Notes: generated by a model not told the origin, from the sequence alone. DNA of 64,000 nucleotides from Lachnospiraceae bacterium (GCA_910575835.1 CAJTGB010000004.1:1-64000); one strand, 5' to 3'; shown: positions 16,539 to 26,739, numbered from the stretch's first letter. Numbers and translations: made by a program.

Positions 16539-18152
16539 ATGAAACGGGTTTATTGTCTTTATAGAGTATCGACCAAAAAGCAGGTAGACAAGAACGATAA
16601 GAATGAGAACGACATCCCCATGCAGAAAACAGCGTGCCGTGATTTTGCCAGCAGCCAGCAGGACTGGACGATCCTGAAAGAGTTTTCCGAAAAAGGGATT
16701 TCCGGCTATAAGGTGTCGGCGGATGACAGGGATGCCATTCAGGAGCTGAAAGAGGCGGCCCTGAATAACGAGTTTGACATTCTTCTGGTATTTATGTTTG
16801 ACAGGATTGGGAGGATTGACGACGAGACGCCTTTCGTGGTGGAATGGTTCGCCAAGCACGGCGTTGAGGTATGGAGTACCCAGGAGGGGCAGCAGTGCTT
16901 CAACAACCATGTGGACAAGCTGATGAATTATCTCCGGTTCTGGCAGGCGTCCGGCGAGAGTGAAAAGACTTCCATCCGGATCAAGAGCAAGATGCAGCAG
17001 ATGACCCTTGACGGGTTATATACCGGCGGCCCGGTCAAGTTCGGGTACCGTCTGGTGGACAGCGGCCTTGTGAACCGGAAGGGTGCAAAGGTTAAGAAGT
17101 ATGAGATTGACCCGGCGGACAGCGAAGTGCTCCGCATGATCGACGAAATGACGATCCATAAGGGGTACGGCTCTTACAGGATGGCGGACTTCCTTAATAA
17201 AAAGGGGTACAAGCCAAGCGGCGGGGGAAAGTTCACAAGCATTAAAGTGATCCGTATCCTTCGGGATTCCTTCTATTGCGGGAGGCTGGAGGACGGCTCA
17301 ACTTCCCCGCAGTTGGAGGCTCTGCGGCTCCGCAGTAATGATACATACGACCAGATTCTTTACATCCTGGAGCAGAGGCAGAACAAGAATGAGGAAAAGC
17401 GCCATATCGCTTTGCAGACCAAAGGGCAGGCAATGCTTTCAGGGAATGTGTTCTGCGCCCACTGTGGAGGGCGACTGACGACCATCCGGTACCGGGACAG
17501 CTATACAAGGGCTGACGGCACGGAGTATTCCGTGGACCAGATCAAGTATTCCTGTTACCATAAGAGCCGTAAGCTCTGCAAGTGCGACGGGCAGACGACC
17601 TACCAGGCGGACAGGGTGGACGAGACCATCCGGCAGATCATCCGAAAAATCTTTAGCTGCATGGATGGGGCGCCGGAGGAAGAAAAGCTGCAGGCAATGT
17701 TCAAGCGGCAGATGGCCGGGAACAGGGCCACGCAGAAGAAGCTGGATTTGGAGATTAACAAGAATAAGGAGCAGCTCACGAAGCTGCAGCTTGAAATCGC
17801 AAAGACGCTGACAGGCGACAGTATTTATTCCCCGGAGGATCTGTCCCAGGCGATCCAGACCATCAAGTCACGGGTCACCGAGGCGGAGGCAAAGCTCACG
17901 GAGCTTCGGGAGGAAGAATCCAGGAAGAAACAGGGGATTGACCTGATCACCCCGACCTATAACCAGTTCAAGTCCTGGGCGGAGGAATTCGACACGGCCA
18001 CACTGGAGCAGAAGAAAATGATTGCCTGCCACCTGTTCAAGCGTATCGAGGTTGGGAGGGATTACAAAATCTCTGTTGAGCTCAACATGTCATACCAGCA
18101 GTTCTGCTCCGAGTGGGGCGACGGCAGCGTTTTGGTTACGGCGGCCATCTGA
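16539..18152 (+). CDS. Large serine recombinase (TnpX-like)
   Basis: The 537-residue integrase/excisase of a mobile element has the N-terminal catalytic domain with nucleophile Ser in YRVSTKKQ, then EKGISGYK and FDRIGR. A recombinase domain (GPVKFGYR, about residue 170) follows. A zinc-ribbon domain (CAHCGG near residue 305, later CKC) and a coiled-coil (about 390-470) finish it. ATG 16539 has a GGAGG site; the TTG-like upstream extension is unnecessary. It is at the right end of whatever element carried the sigma-like and TnpW genes. That element's left end is not identifiable. Confidence 0.92.
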   Translation: MKRVYCLYRVSTKKQVDKNDKNENDIPMQKTACRDFASSQQDWTILKEFSEKGISGYKVSADDRDAIQELKEAALNNEFDILLVFMFDRIGRIDDETPFVVEWFAKHGVEVWSTQEGQQCFNNHVDKLMNYLRFWQASGESEKTSIRIKSKMQQMTLDGLYTGGPVKFGYRLVDSGLVNRKGAKVKKYEIDPADSEVLRMIDEMTIHKGYGSYRMADFLNKKGYKPSGGGKFTSIKVIRILRDSFYCGRLEDGSTSPQLEALRLRSNDTYDQILYILEQRQNKNEEKRHIALQTKGQAMLSGNVFCAHCGGRLTTIRYRDSYTRADGTEYSVDQIKYSCYHKSRKLCKCDGQTTYQADRVDETIRQIIRKIFSCMDGAPEEEKLQAMFKRQMAGNRATQKKLDLEINKNKEQLTKLQLEIAKTLTGDSIYSPEDLSQAIQTIKSRVTEAEAKLTELREEESRKKQGIDLITPTYNQFKSWAEEFDTATLEQKKMIACHLFKRIEVGRDYKISVELNMSYQQFCSEWGDGSVLVTAAI

Positions 18153-18170
18153 TAAGGAGGTGGCCGGCTG

Positions 18171-18344
18171 ATGTACCCTATCATTGAAAGAGAAGGATTA
18201 TGTTTCATTACGGATACTTATGTACTGCGTTATAAAAGAGCAAAAAATTTTCAAAAACATAAAATTCCCTCTTGCCAAATGAGAGAAGTTGTGTTAATAT
18301 ACTATTCGTTAGGTCACCAGTCAGATGGTAGCCGAACAGAGTGA
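18171..18344 (+). pseudogene. Truncated reading frame after the recombinase
   Basis: A 57-codon frame (MYPIIEREGLCFITDTYVLR) with AAGGAGG upstream begins 18 bases after the recombinase. Base composition turns sharply AT-rich after about 18235, so I suspect a gene start cut by an element boundary. No family recognised. Confidence 0.35.
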
Positions 18345-18385
18345 AAAGTATAGCCTCGATTGTAATTTGGACATAACACTCTATC

Positions 18386-18475
18386 AAAGAGATTTTACGG
18401 TATGTAACCGTATCAATGGTAGAGCACACGGCTGTTAACCGTGGGGTTGTTGGTTCGAGCCCAACTCGGGGAGTT
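18386..18475 (+). repeat. Direct repeat with 3' part of tRNA-Asn, left copy
   Basis: This 90-bp repeat matches 20641-20730 at 87 positions. It includes GGTAGAGCAC, the GTT anticodon arm ACGGCTGTTAACCGT, the TTGGTTCGAGCCCAAC arm and TCGGGGAG of a tRNA-Asn. The 5' acceptor strand (expected TCCCCGA) is missing, so it is an attachment-site remnant and not a functional tRNA. Confidence 0.8.
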
Positions 18476-18492
18476 AATAGAATAGTTTAGCA

Positions 18493-18525
18493 AAACCTGT
18501 AGACGCGGTTGTTTACAGGTTTTTG
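18493..18525 (+). terminator. Terminator after the left tRNA-derived repeat
   Basis: AAACCTGTA pairs with TACAGGTTT and is followed by T bases. Confidence 0.6.
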
Positions 18526-18762
18526 TGTATTTTTCTTGAAAAACAAGGTAAGAAATATGCAGCAAAAGATAAAGTATCTGTAAAGGTTATATATCAGTTT
18601 TCTGTGGTAGAGTATATTGAAAACAGGGATTATTAGAAAAAATTTTGAACTGTAAAAAGTAACTTATAAATGAAGCGGGAGCGCGCTGTATTTGAGTATT
18701 CGGAATTATAAGTGTTTGAGATAAATGAGTATGTTTTAATGAAGGATGGGCAGTAAGGAAGA

Positions 18763-20553
18763 ATGGACAGAGAAATGGGTATATACGAAAACAGAGATTT
18801 GGATATATCTGAAGGAGAGAATCAATATACTGAGTGGAAATGGTCTTGGAATGATGATTTTTTAAAGTGGTTATGTGGTTATGCAAATATGGATGGAGGA
18901 ATCCTTTATGTGGGAGTCAATGATGACGGATATGTTGTTGGACTTAAAGATTCCCGAATTCTTCTTGAATCCTTGCCTAATAAGATCAATGACAAATTAG
19001 GGATTGTTGCAAGTATAAAAATACATCATGCAGACAGGCAGGGAGTTAATATCAGGTATGGGAATAATGTTCCAATCAATATATCTGAAAAACTTGTAAA
19101 TAAATATGCAAGTGGCAAAATTAATTCAGAGATAATTGATAATTGCGGTGAAACAGAAATTAAAAGATGCAAACAGGCTATTTTAAGATTAGAAAAAGAA
19201 ACCCCAATCTATTTTAATCAAGAAGGAAGGCTTGATTATATTAGTATAGCGATTGAACGCTATCCTTTTGCAATAAGCTGTGATGGGAAATATTATAAAA
19301 GGTCAGGCTCTACGCTTAGAGAACTGCAGGGATTTGAACTGCAGAGTTTTTTGTTAGAGCGTGCAGGAAAAACATGGGATTCAGTTCCCATACCAGGAGT
19401 TTCTGTGGAAGATCTTGATAAGAATGCGTTAAATGCTTTTCGTTCTAAAGCTGTTAAGAATAGCAGGATGAGTAAATCTGAAGTAGATGTGTCAGATGAA
19501 GTTCTGCTTAAAAACCTTAAACTATATGATGGAAACTACTTGACCCGCGCTGCAATTCTTTTGTTTCATCCGGATCCTGAACAGTATGTTACAGGGGCAT
19601 ATATTAAAATAGCTTTTTTTGCACCGGCGGGGACATATGGAAAGAATAGAGATGCAGATATTATATATAAGGACGATATTCATGGACCATTGATTACGCA
19701 GGCTGACAGAGCGATGGATGTATTATATACGAAGTATTTCAAAGCTTTGATTTCTTATGATAAGTTACAGAGAATGGAGACATATATGCTTCCTGGTGAA
19801 ATCATCAGAGAGCTGTTGTTGAACCCTGTTAACCATAAGCAATACGAGAAAGGCACGCCAATACAGATTTCCGTATATGAAGACCATATTAAGATTTTTA
19901 ATGTCGGGAAATGGCCTGAGAGTATTCCGATAGGCGCTTCCTTATATCAGCAGCATGAATCCGTGCCATATAATCCTAAAATCGCAGATGTGTTTTACCG
20001 GGCTGGGGAGATAGAATCTTGGGGAAGAGGCTTTTGGAAGGTACGAGTTGAATGTGAGAAAATAAATGCTAAATTACCTATTTTAGAAAAAACAGATATT
20101 GGGATAACTATCAATTCATTCGCATGCGAAAAGTATCTAAAAATTCTTAGCGAAAATAAGGCTGTAAAAGAAAATCAAATGATAGAAGAAACATTCTACA
20201 TTTTAACTTCAGATGGATATCGGCTAACTGATGATCGTGGAAATCCATTGTTGGGCAATGCTTTCAGAGAGATGACAGAAGAAGAAAAAGAAACCATGGA
20301 AGACAGAAAGAAAATATATGAGTATATGTTAGACGTATGCAGCCAAAAGTTAAGCGAGAGAGAGAAGAAACAAATATACCCAATTATTGAATATTTTAAA
20401 ACTCATGATGAAATTGACCGTGCAACAGCAGAAACAATTTGCGGAAAGGGTACGACTACTACGGTAGGGTATTTGAATAGATTGATTGAGGTTGGAGTTT
20501 TGCAAAAGCAGAAAGAATCAGTTGCAACCAATTATAGGATTACTGGATTATAA
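18763..20553 (+). CDS. AlbA/Schlafen-type ATP-binding regulator
   Basis: The 596-residue protein has an N-terminal AlbA_2 (Schlafen-like) domain, with YTEWKWSWND, LCGYANMDGGILYVGVNDDG and VVGL. A histidine-kinase-type ATPase region follows, with LLLNPVNHKQYEKGTPIQIS near residue 365 and FYRAGEIESWGRGFWKV near 425. A helical C-terminus carries a winged-helix-like end. Such proteins are called transcriptional regulators, but some act in defence. A TAAGGAAG site precedes ATG 18763. It is the only gene between two tRNA-Asn derived repeats and is clearly AT-richer than its surroundings, so it looks like cargo of a tRNA-targeting island. Confidence 0.75.
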   Translation: MDREMGIYENRDLDISEGENQYTEWKWSWNDDFLKWLCGYANMDGGILYVGVNDDGYVVGLKDSRILLESLPNKINDKLGIVASIKIHHADRQGVNIRYGNNVPINISEKLVNKYASGKINSEIIDNCGETEIKRCKQAILRLEKETPIYFNQEGRLDYISIAIERYPFAISCDGKYYKRSGSTLRELQGFELQSFLLERAGKTWDSVPIPGVSVEDLDKNALNAFRSKAVKNSRMSKSEVDVSDEVLLKNLKLYDGNYLTRAAILLFHPDPEQYVTGAYIKIAFFAPAGTYGKNRDADIIYKDDIHGPLITQADRAMDVLYTKYFKALISYDKLQRMETYMLPGEIIRELLLNPVNHKQYEKGTPIQISVYEDHIKIFNVGKWPESIPIGASLYQQHESVPYNPKIADVFYRAGEIESWGRGFWKVRVECEKINAKLPILEKTDIGITINSFACEKYLKILSENKAVKENQMIEETFYILTSDGYRLTDDRGNPLLGNAFREMTEEEKETMEDRKKIYEYMLDVCSQKLSEREKKQIYPIIEYFKTHDEIDRATAETICGKGTTTTVGYLNRLIEVGVLQKQKESVATNYRITGL

Positions 20554-20640
20554 AACTGAAAGCAATCTTGAAAGCAAGCGAAAAATTGAAAGCAATTCTG
20601 AAAGCAAATAAGAAATTGAAAGCAACTTGAATAATTTATG

Positions 20641-20730
20641 AAAGAGATTTTCCGGTATGTAAGTGTATCAATGGTAGAGCACACGGCTGTTAACCGTGGG
20701 GTTGTTGGTTCGAGCCCAACTCGGGGAGTT
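20641..20730 (+). repeat. Direct repeat with 3' part of tRNA-Asn, right copy
   Basis: The partner of 18386-18475 differs at three positions. It also lacks the 5' acceptor strand, so neither copy is a complete tRNA. The repeats probably mark the borders of a 2.25-kb island. Confidence 0.8.
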
Positions 20731-20738
20731 TGAAAAAG

Positions 20739-20767
20739 CCCGCAAACATCAAGGTTTGCGGGGTTTT
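20739..20767 (+). terminator. Terminator after the right tRNA-derived repeat
   Basis: CCCGCAAAC pairs perfectly with GTTTGCGGG and is followed by TTTTC. Confidence 0.75.
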
Positions 20768-20779
20768 CTTTGTACAAAT

Positions 20780-21050
20780 GTCATGCTTTGGAGAATTTTA
20801 TGAACGGTTCCGTATTTCCGCAATATAATATCTGATTATTGATGCAGCGGCAAATTGTTATAGGGATTATTATGCCCGAACAGGACTTGATCTGGCGCGA
20901 GGGGAGATGATTATGTTCTGCATTTTAGCTGTTCAGGGAGGGTGCGAACCGTATCTTATTGCCTATGCAGCATATTCTGTGGAACAGAGTTTTCTGAATA
21001 TGCTTACTACGGAAGGCATCGATTGGCAATGTTACTTTTAAAGATTTCAA
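20780..21050 (+). pseudogene. Remnant resembling carboxymuconolactone decarboxylase
   Basis: A frame with one internal stop reads FGEFYERFRISAI, then YYARTGLDLARGEMIMFCIL and AVQGGCEPYLIAYA. The second half recalls the LD-x-RE-L and GGCEP helices of the AhpD/carboxymuconolactone decarboxylase family. The frame stops at about 21044. No start is visible. This is a weak call based on motif shape. Confidence 0.25.
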
Positions 21051-21185
21051 TGGGGCTGTGTCTATATGCTGCATTTTTGTTGATATTGCAAGGCAAGCGT
21101 ATCTTGCCCGAAAAGGTCATTCTGTCTCGTATGGATTGGCCTTTTATTATGTTTGAATCGTGCAGGGGAATAATACATAAATAAA

Positions 21186-21494
21186 TATAATTCAGAACAA
21201 AATTGGATCAATAACAAGAGAAATTATAAAATTTTTTTGAAACTTTTTTGAAAAAACAAAAAAGTGCCCCAGACTATCCGTTTGGAGAGTGGACTTAACA
21301 GAAGAAGTGGCGTAAAATAAAGCGTAGCTTTGATACATCATGCATCTGTGACGTGAAAACTTTATGGAAATGAGGTTGAAAAAGATGGGTAAAGCGCACA
21401 ATCTGTTAAGCAAGCAGTATAGCCGGTCCTTTTTTTGATCTGGGGATAACCTGAAGGGTGTGGCAGTCTCAGGCTTTTGAAGGGGGAAAGTCAG
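21186..21494. other. AT-rich spacer before the LuxR-type gene
   Basis: No gene is visible. A GGGGGAAAGTCAG ribosome binding site at the right edge serves the TTG start at 21495. Confidence 0.4.
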
Positions 21495-23870
21495 TTGGAT
21501 AAAGGGTATATAGTGCCGGAGGCCGCATTAAAGAAACTGCGGGCGGCAAAAAGGCATGGGAAGACAGTCTATATCTATGGGGCAACCGGCTATGGGAAAA
21601 CGGAACTGGTGAAGCAATACTTATCAAAGCGCAGGTACCGTTATATTTCCTGTGCAGAGGATTTTGCAGGTCTTTTGGAGGCGGCACAGGATGGAAGAGG
21701 AAAAGAGGCGGAAACACGGACGGTGGCGGCTGTGGATGACCTGCACCTGCTGAAAGATGCAGAGGGGCGCAGGGCTGTCCTTTCCCTCATAAAACGGCAG
21801 GATGTATGGCTCATCCTGATCTGCCGCAGCCCCATCCCGGCTTGGCTGATGCCGCCCTATGTGGGCGGAGGATTACTCGTCATCACGGAGGATGATCTCC
21901 GGCTTAAGGAAAAGGAGACCGACGCCTACATGGTGTCCCAGGGGCTAGACATCACGGAGGAAGAGCTGGCTTTTGTAACGCAAAGAAGCCGTGGCAACGC
22001 CTATATCGTGCGCCATGCCGCCCTTAAGATGCTGGAAGGCCTGCGCCCCGGTCCAAAGCTGGAGCAGGAGATCGCGGAGGCATTTGCGGGGTATCTGGAA
22101 AGCCACGTGATGGTACAGTGGGACAGCGATCTTCTGGAATTTTTGATGCAGGTGAGCATTGCCGATGAATTTACCCTGCCCTTTGCGGAGATGGTCACGG
22201 GGAATTGCCATGCGCCGGAGCTTCTGGAGAGGGCGGTGGAGACCGGGAACTTCATTTCCTGCGAGGACGGCGTATACCGCCTGCGGCCGCAGCTTATCAG
22301 GGCGCTGCGCAGACGGGCGGCAAAGGAGTACAGCCCCCAAGAGAGGGCAGGACATGTGTATAACGCGGGGCTGTATTATGAGATGCAGGGGCAGATCGTG
22401 CCTGCCCTTGCCATGTTTGAACAGTGCGGCAATAAGGAACGAATCAGGGAGTTACTGATCAGGAATGCGCGGCTGAACCCCGGCAACGGTCATTACTTTG
22501 AACTGCGCCATTATTATTTACAGATGGAAGAAAAGGAACTGGAGGAGAGCCCGGTACTGATGGCGGGGATGAGCATGCTCTATTCCCTGCTGCTCCAGGA
22601 GGAGGAAAGCGAATACTGGTATAAAAAACTGGAAGGTTTTGCATCAGCCGCGAAAGGCGGACGCAGGCGGGAGGCATTAAGCCGTCTTGCATACCTCGAC
22701 ATCGCGCTGCCCCACCGGGGGAGCGCGGATATGATCGGGATCATGAAGAAAATGCCCTCCCTGATCTTTGATAAAGGGATGAGCCTGCCGGAATTTTCGG
22801 TGACAGCCAATTACCCCAGCACCATGAACGGGGGCAAGGACTTCTGTCACTGGAGCAGGGAAGATCGTAATCTTGCAGCAACCATCGGGAAACTGGTGGA
22901 GCGGGTGCTTGGACGGTACGGGAAAGGGCTTGTGAAAGCGGCCTTGGGTGAGAGCCTTTATGAAAAAGGCGGGGATACCTACGAAGTCCTGACGCTTCTT
23001 GCCCGCGCGAAGATGGAAGCGGAGGGCGGGGGTATGGCGGAGATCGTCTTTGCCGCCGTGGGCCTGCAGGTACGGCTTGACACCCTTCAGGGGCAGATAC
23101 AGACGGCAGGGGAAGTCCTTGCCTCATTTGAAAAAAATGTCATAGAACAGGGGGCGGTGCAGCTTTTGCCAAACATAGCAGCCCTGCGGTGCCGTCTTGC
23201 CCTTTACCGGGGTGACAGGAAGGCGGTGCTGGCGTGGATGGGGCAGGCCCCGGACGAGGACAGAGAGTTCTGTATTCTAAATCGTTACCGTTATCTTACG
23301 AAAGTGCGCTGCTACCTTTCGCTTGGGGAGTATTTAAAAGCGCAGGCATTACTGGAAAAGCTGCGCTATTATGCGGAAAAATGCGGGCGCACCTATATTT
23401 GCATGGAAGTGCGCCTCCTTAGCGCCATAGCGAAATATCGGACAGGCGGGAAGTGGAAGGAAGAATTTTTTCCTGCGCTGAAGGAAGCCTGCGGATATCA
23501 TTTTATACGCCTTGTCAGCGAGGAAGGGGCGGCGGCGCAGGAATTGTTTGCGGCGGCGGGGAGGAACCTTCTGGAAAAGGAGGTGCCGGATAAGATATGG
23601 CTGTCCCGGCTCATGGAGGAAACAAGGAAGGTGGCGGTGCGCTACCCGGCGTATTTAAAAGGCCGGCTTGCCAAAGCGCCGGATTTCTGTGAGGCGGCAT
23701 TAGCCATCCTGCGCCTGCAGGCGGAAGGAAAGAGCGTATCGCAGATCGCCGGGGAGCTTTCCATGAAGGAGGCAACGGTGAAGTATCATGTGAAGGAGAA
23801 CTACCGGAAGCTGGGTGTTTGCGGCAAGGCGGATGCAGTGCTTACAGCCAGAGATTTAGGGATTTTATAA
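21495..23870 (+). CDS. LuxR/MalT-type ATP-binding transcriptional regulator
   Basis: The 791-residue protein has a STAND-type ATPase start (Walker A YGATGYGKT, Walker B VAAVDDLHLL) and a long helical repeat section. A LuxR helix-turn-helix closes it (LQAEGKSVSQIAGELSMKEA, TVKYHVKENYRKLGV). Such proteins act as ligand-activated transcription activators. The start is TTG 21495 behind AGGGGGAAA. The LRR surface protein follows after 19 bases with its own AAGGAAAAG site, so the two are probably co-transcribed or the regulator controls the surface protein. Confidence 0.85.
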   Translation: MDKGYIVPEAALKKLRAAKRHGKTVYIYGATGYGKTELVKQYLSKRRYRYISCAEDFAGLLEAAQDGRGKEAETRTVAAVDDLHLLKDAEGRRAVLSLIKRQDVWLILICRSPIPAWLMPPYVGGGLLVITEDDLRLKEKETDAYMVSQGLDITEEELAFVTQRSRGNAYIVRHAALKMLEGLRPGPKLEQEIAEAFAGYLESHVMVQWDSDLLEFLMQVSIADEFTLPFAEMVTGNCHAPELLERAVETGNFISCEDGVYRLRPQLIRALRRRAAKEYSPQERAGHVYNAGLYYEMQGQIVPALAMFEQCGNKERIRELLIRNARLNPGNGHYFELRHYYLQMEEKELEESPVLMAGMSMLYSLLLQEEESEYWYKKLEGFASAAKGGRRREALSRLAYLDIALPHRGSADMIGIMKKMPSLIFDKGMSLPEFSVTANYPSTMNGGKDFCHWSREDRNLAATIGKLVERVLGRYGKGLVKAALGESLYEKGGDTYEVLTLLARAKMEAEGGGMAEIVFAAVGLQVRLDTLQGQIQTAGEVLASFEKNVIEQGAVQLLPNIAALRCRLALYRGDRKAVLAWMGQAPDEDREFCILNRYRYLTKVRCYLSLGEYLKAQALLEKLRYYAEKCGRTYICMEVRLLSAIAKYRTGGKWKEEFFPALKEACGYHFIRLVSEEGAAAQELFAAAGRNLLEKEVPDKIWLSRLMEETRKVAVRYPAYLKGRLAKAPDFCEAALAILRLQAEGKSVSQIAGELSMKEATVKYHVKENYRKLGVCGKADAVLTARDLGIL

Positions 23871-23889
23871 GAAGAAAGGAAAAGAAGTA

Positions 23890-26724
23890 ATGACTACGCA
23901 AAAGCAAATCTTAAAATGCATCCGGATGATTGTACTGGCTGCCATATTATTCTACGGTATATCGGAAATGGCCATGATGACTGCATTGTGCGCACAGACG
24001 GAGGATGTGGAGATCAATGAAGAGAATTTCCCGGATGCAGGCTTTCGGGAATACCTGCGGACTGATCCCAATATGCTAAAATTACATAGCGACCCGAACA
24101 AATTTACCGCCGGCGAGATTGAATTAATAACGGTATTAGATATGAAAAACAGCAGTTTAAATGCCGAAAGTCTTGCAGGAATCGAGCATTTCGAGAATCT
24201 GACGACTCTGCACTGTAACGGCACGTATCTGAAGTCCATAGATGTGAGCAAGAACACTAAGCTTCAGTATTTGAACTGCTCAGAGACTTGGAATCTGACG
24301 ACGCTGAATGTGAAGAACTGTACGGAACTGCATACATTATACTGCAGCGGATGTAAATTGACAGAACTGGATCTTAGCAGCAATGGACAGCTTCATGTTC
24401 TATGGTGCGACAATAACCAGTTTACTGCTCTGGATACAGCCGGCAATTCACAGCTAAAAAGTCTATATTGCTACAACAATCAATTGGCAGCGCTGAATCT
24501 TGCTTCAAATCCGGCTCTTAAAGAGCTTCGATGTGAAAACAATCAATTGACCACATTAGATCTTAGCGGAAATACTGCACTGACTTCACTGAGCTGCGAA
24601 AACAATCAGCTGACAGAAATCCAGCTCAAAGGTTTTTCTAACTTGATAACCCTTTCCATCCAAAAGAACCAGCTTACATCTCTGGATGTCAGTGATTGCC
24701 CGAATTTGTCCCATTTGCGGTGTTCGGATAATCAGTTGACAGAATTAAATATCACCGGGGACAATAAGCTTACGAATCTAGTCTGTACCAATAACCGACT
24801 GACAGAGATAGATGTGAAAGATAAATCCTCATTATATTATTTTGATACAAGGAAAAACCTGTTGAAAACACTGGATGTATCCCAGAATGCTGATCTGCAT
24901 TATTTTTACTGCGATGATAATCAATTGAAAGAGATGGATGTGAGCAAGAATCCAGCTTTGATAATATTCTGGTGCCGGAATAATCAGTTAGAGATGTTAG
25001 ATGTAAGCGGAAATATTAATATAAGTAACTTAGGCTGCACAGGCAACCGTTTAAAAAGCCTGATCATTCAAGGTGAGGTAACAACATTTGAAGATTGTGA
25101 ACAGTATGACACAATTACTTTGGCAGAAAACCAGAGTTCTTATGATCTGGGTTCAGCAGATCCGAAGCTGGATCCATCCAAGATATCGGATTTAACAAAC
25201 GCGCAGCTTTCCGTTGACGGCATGATCCTGACAAATATTTCGTTTGGGGAAGATGTCACATACACCTATGACTGTGGTAATAATAAGTCCATGAAAGTGA
25301 CTCTGCATTTCATCTGGACCAATCAATGGATTACGAAACTTACCGCAATCTCTGGGTGGAAATATGGGGATGCTCCGTCAACTCCCCATGCAGAAGCACG
25401 ATTCGGGGAAGTACAGTATCTCTACGGCACAGCTTCCGACAGCAATTCCTACAGCGCCGAGATACCGACAGAACCCGGCACCTGGTATGTGAAAGCCATT
25501 GTTGCAAAGACGGAAGATTATTTGGGCCTTGAGAGTGACCCTGTAGAATTTGTGATCGGCAAGAATGACAGCACGGTCACATTCAAGGATTCTTCCAATC
25601 TAACCAAGAGGTATGACGGACAGCCTGCGGCAATCAACAGGGAGGATGTCGTGATAAGCGGAAGCCAGGGCGAACTGCGCTGCACATGGTATCAGAAGGC
25701 TGCAGAAGGCTGGAAGACATTAACGGATGCCCCTGTGAATGCCGGAAGCTATAAGGTGTCAGTATTCGTGGAAGAGGACAGTCACTATGTATCATCTGCT
25801 CCGGCTGAAAAAGAATTCGAGATAACAAAAGCTCCCCCGGCAGAGATCACGCTTCCTGAAAACTTAAGTACCAAGCAAGGCGCGCCGTTGTCTTTGGCCG
25901 TTCTGCCCCAGGGATGGGAATGGCTTGCGCCGGATGAAACCGTCAGCAGCACGAAACCAGGCTATAAAGCCAGGCTGAAAGTAGATGACACAAATTATGA
26001 TTATACAGACGTTGAAGGTTATGATGCGTCAACGCACAGCGTCGTACGAGAATTAACGGTATCCGTCATCATGGGCGAAGAGATGCGTATTGATATCACG
26101 GAAGGGATCAAAGACATTCCGGATGCATTGATCGCAGCCGGAATAGATACCGAGGAAAAGATTAAGCAAGCGCTTACCCGTGCGGCAGTGGAACATCAGG
26201 GATATCTCAAAGAAAATACAGCGCTCTATGACGTCAGGCTTCAGATCAGCCTGGACGGAGGTAAGACCTGGGAACTTGCATCGCCGGAGAACTTCCCGCC
26301 GGAAGGACTGCCTGTGACATTGCCCTATCCCAAAGGAACCAACGGCACAGAGTATGATTTCATTATAACGCATATGTTTACACATGAGATGAACGGATAT
26401 AAGCCGGGAGAAGTAGAAGCGCCTGAAGTTATGAAGACCGAAGAAGGGCTTCGGTTCACCGTTCACGGCCTGTCTCCCATTGCCGTCGCCTGGAAATCTG
26501 TAAGAACGGATAAGCCCTCAGTGAATCCGGGGCCGGCGAATCCGTCTATACCTGGAAATAACGACACGCCGACACAGCCCGGAACACAACAACCATCCGG
26601 GGACTCTGACAGCTATACACCCGATTCCGGCAGTAAAAAGGATCCGGGTACTGTAACTGCGGCAGCAAACAGGCGAAGCCCGCAGACCGGAGATGAAAAC
26701 TTATGCGGCAGGAGTATCCTTTAG
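23890..26724 (+). CDS. Secreted leucine-rich-repeat protein with defective sorting signal
   Basis: The 944-residue protein has a signal peptide (residues about 10-36, cleavage near ALCAQT). About a dozen 20-23 residue leucine-rich repeats of the NQLTELDVSKNTAL type (residues about 70-400) come next, followed by beta-sandwich repeats of MBG type (about 480-700) and a Pro/Gly/Asp-rich linker. It ends RRSPQTGDENLCGRSIL. SPQTGD is a sortase motif of clostridia, but the hydrophobic helix and positive tail that should follow are absent, so it is probably released. The stop lies in the loop of the terminator at 26710-26739. Confidence 0.85.
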   Translation: MTTQKQILKCIRMIVLAAILFYGISEMAMMTALCAQTEDVEINEENFPDAGFREYLRTDPNMLKLHSDPNKFTAGEIELITVLDMKNSSLNAESLAGIEHFENLTTLHCNGTYLKSIDVSKNTKLQYLNCSETWNLTTLNVKNCTELHTLYCSGCKLTELDLSSNGQLHVLWCDNNQFTALDTAGNSQLKSLYCYNNQLAALNLASNPALKELRCENNQLTTLDLSGNTALTSLSCENNQLTEIQLKGFSNLITLSIQKNQLTSLDVSDCPNLSHLRCSDNQLTELNITGDNKLTNLVCTNNRLTEIDVKDKSSLYYFDTRKNLLKTLDVSQNADLHYFYCDDNQLKEMDVSKNPALIIFWCRNNQLEMLDVSGNINISNLGCTGNRLKSLIIQGEVTTFEDCEQYDTITLAENQSSYDLGSADPKLDPSKISDLTNAQLSVDGMILTNISFGEDVTYTYDCGNNKSMKVTLHFIWTNQWITKLTAISGWKYGDAPSTPHAEARFGEVQYLYGTASDSNSYSAEIPTEPGTWYVKAIVAKTEDYLGLESDPVEFVIGKNDSTVTFKDSSNLTKRYDGQPAAINREDVVISGSQGELRCTWYQKAAEGWKTLTDAPVNAGSYKVSVFVEEDSHYVSSAPAEKEFEITKAPPAEITLPENLSTKQGAPLSLAVLPQGWEWLAPDETVSSTKPGYKARLKVDDTNYDYTDVEGYDASTHSVVRELTVSVIMGEEMRIDITEGIKDIPDALIAAGIDTEEKIKQALTRAAVEHQGYLKENTALYDVRLQISLDGGKTWELASPENFPPEGLPVTLPYPKGTNGTEYDFIITHMFTHEMNGYKPGEVEAPEVMKTEEGLRFTVHGLSPIAVAWKSVRTDKPSVNPGPANPSIPGNNDTPTQPGTQQPSGDSDSYTPDSGSKKDPGTVTAAANRRSPQTGDENLCGRSIL

Positions 26725-26739
26725 ACACAGGATACTCCT
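26710..26739 (+). terminator. Terminator overlapping the LRR gene end
   Basis: AGGAGTATCC pairs perfectly with GGATACTCCT. The LRR stop codon TAG lies in the loop. Confidence 0.65.

Noticed and set aside
18386-18475. Functional tRNA-Asn gene
   Set aside because: Anticodon, T arm and 3' acceptor strand are present, but the 5' acceptor strand does not pair; the copy at 20641 has the same defect.
20532-20777. Minus-strand frame reading VGLEPTTPRLTAVCSTID
   Set aside because: It is read across the tRNA-Asn-derived repeat; this phrase is a well-known spurious translation of tRNA sites.
20942-21184. 80-residue membrane-like frame
   Set aside because: No ribosome binding site, and it overlaps the better-supported decarboxylase-like remnant in another frame.
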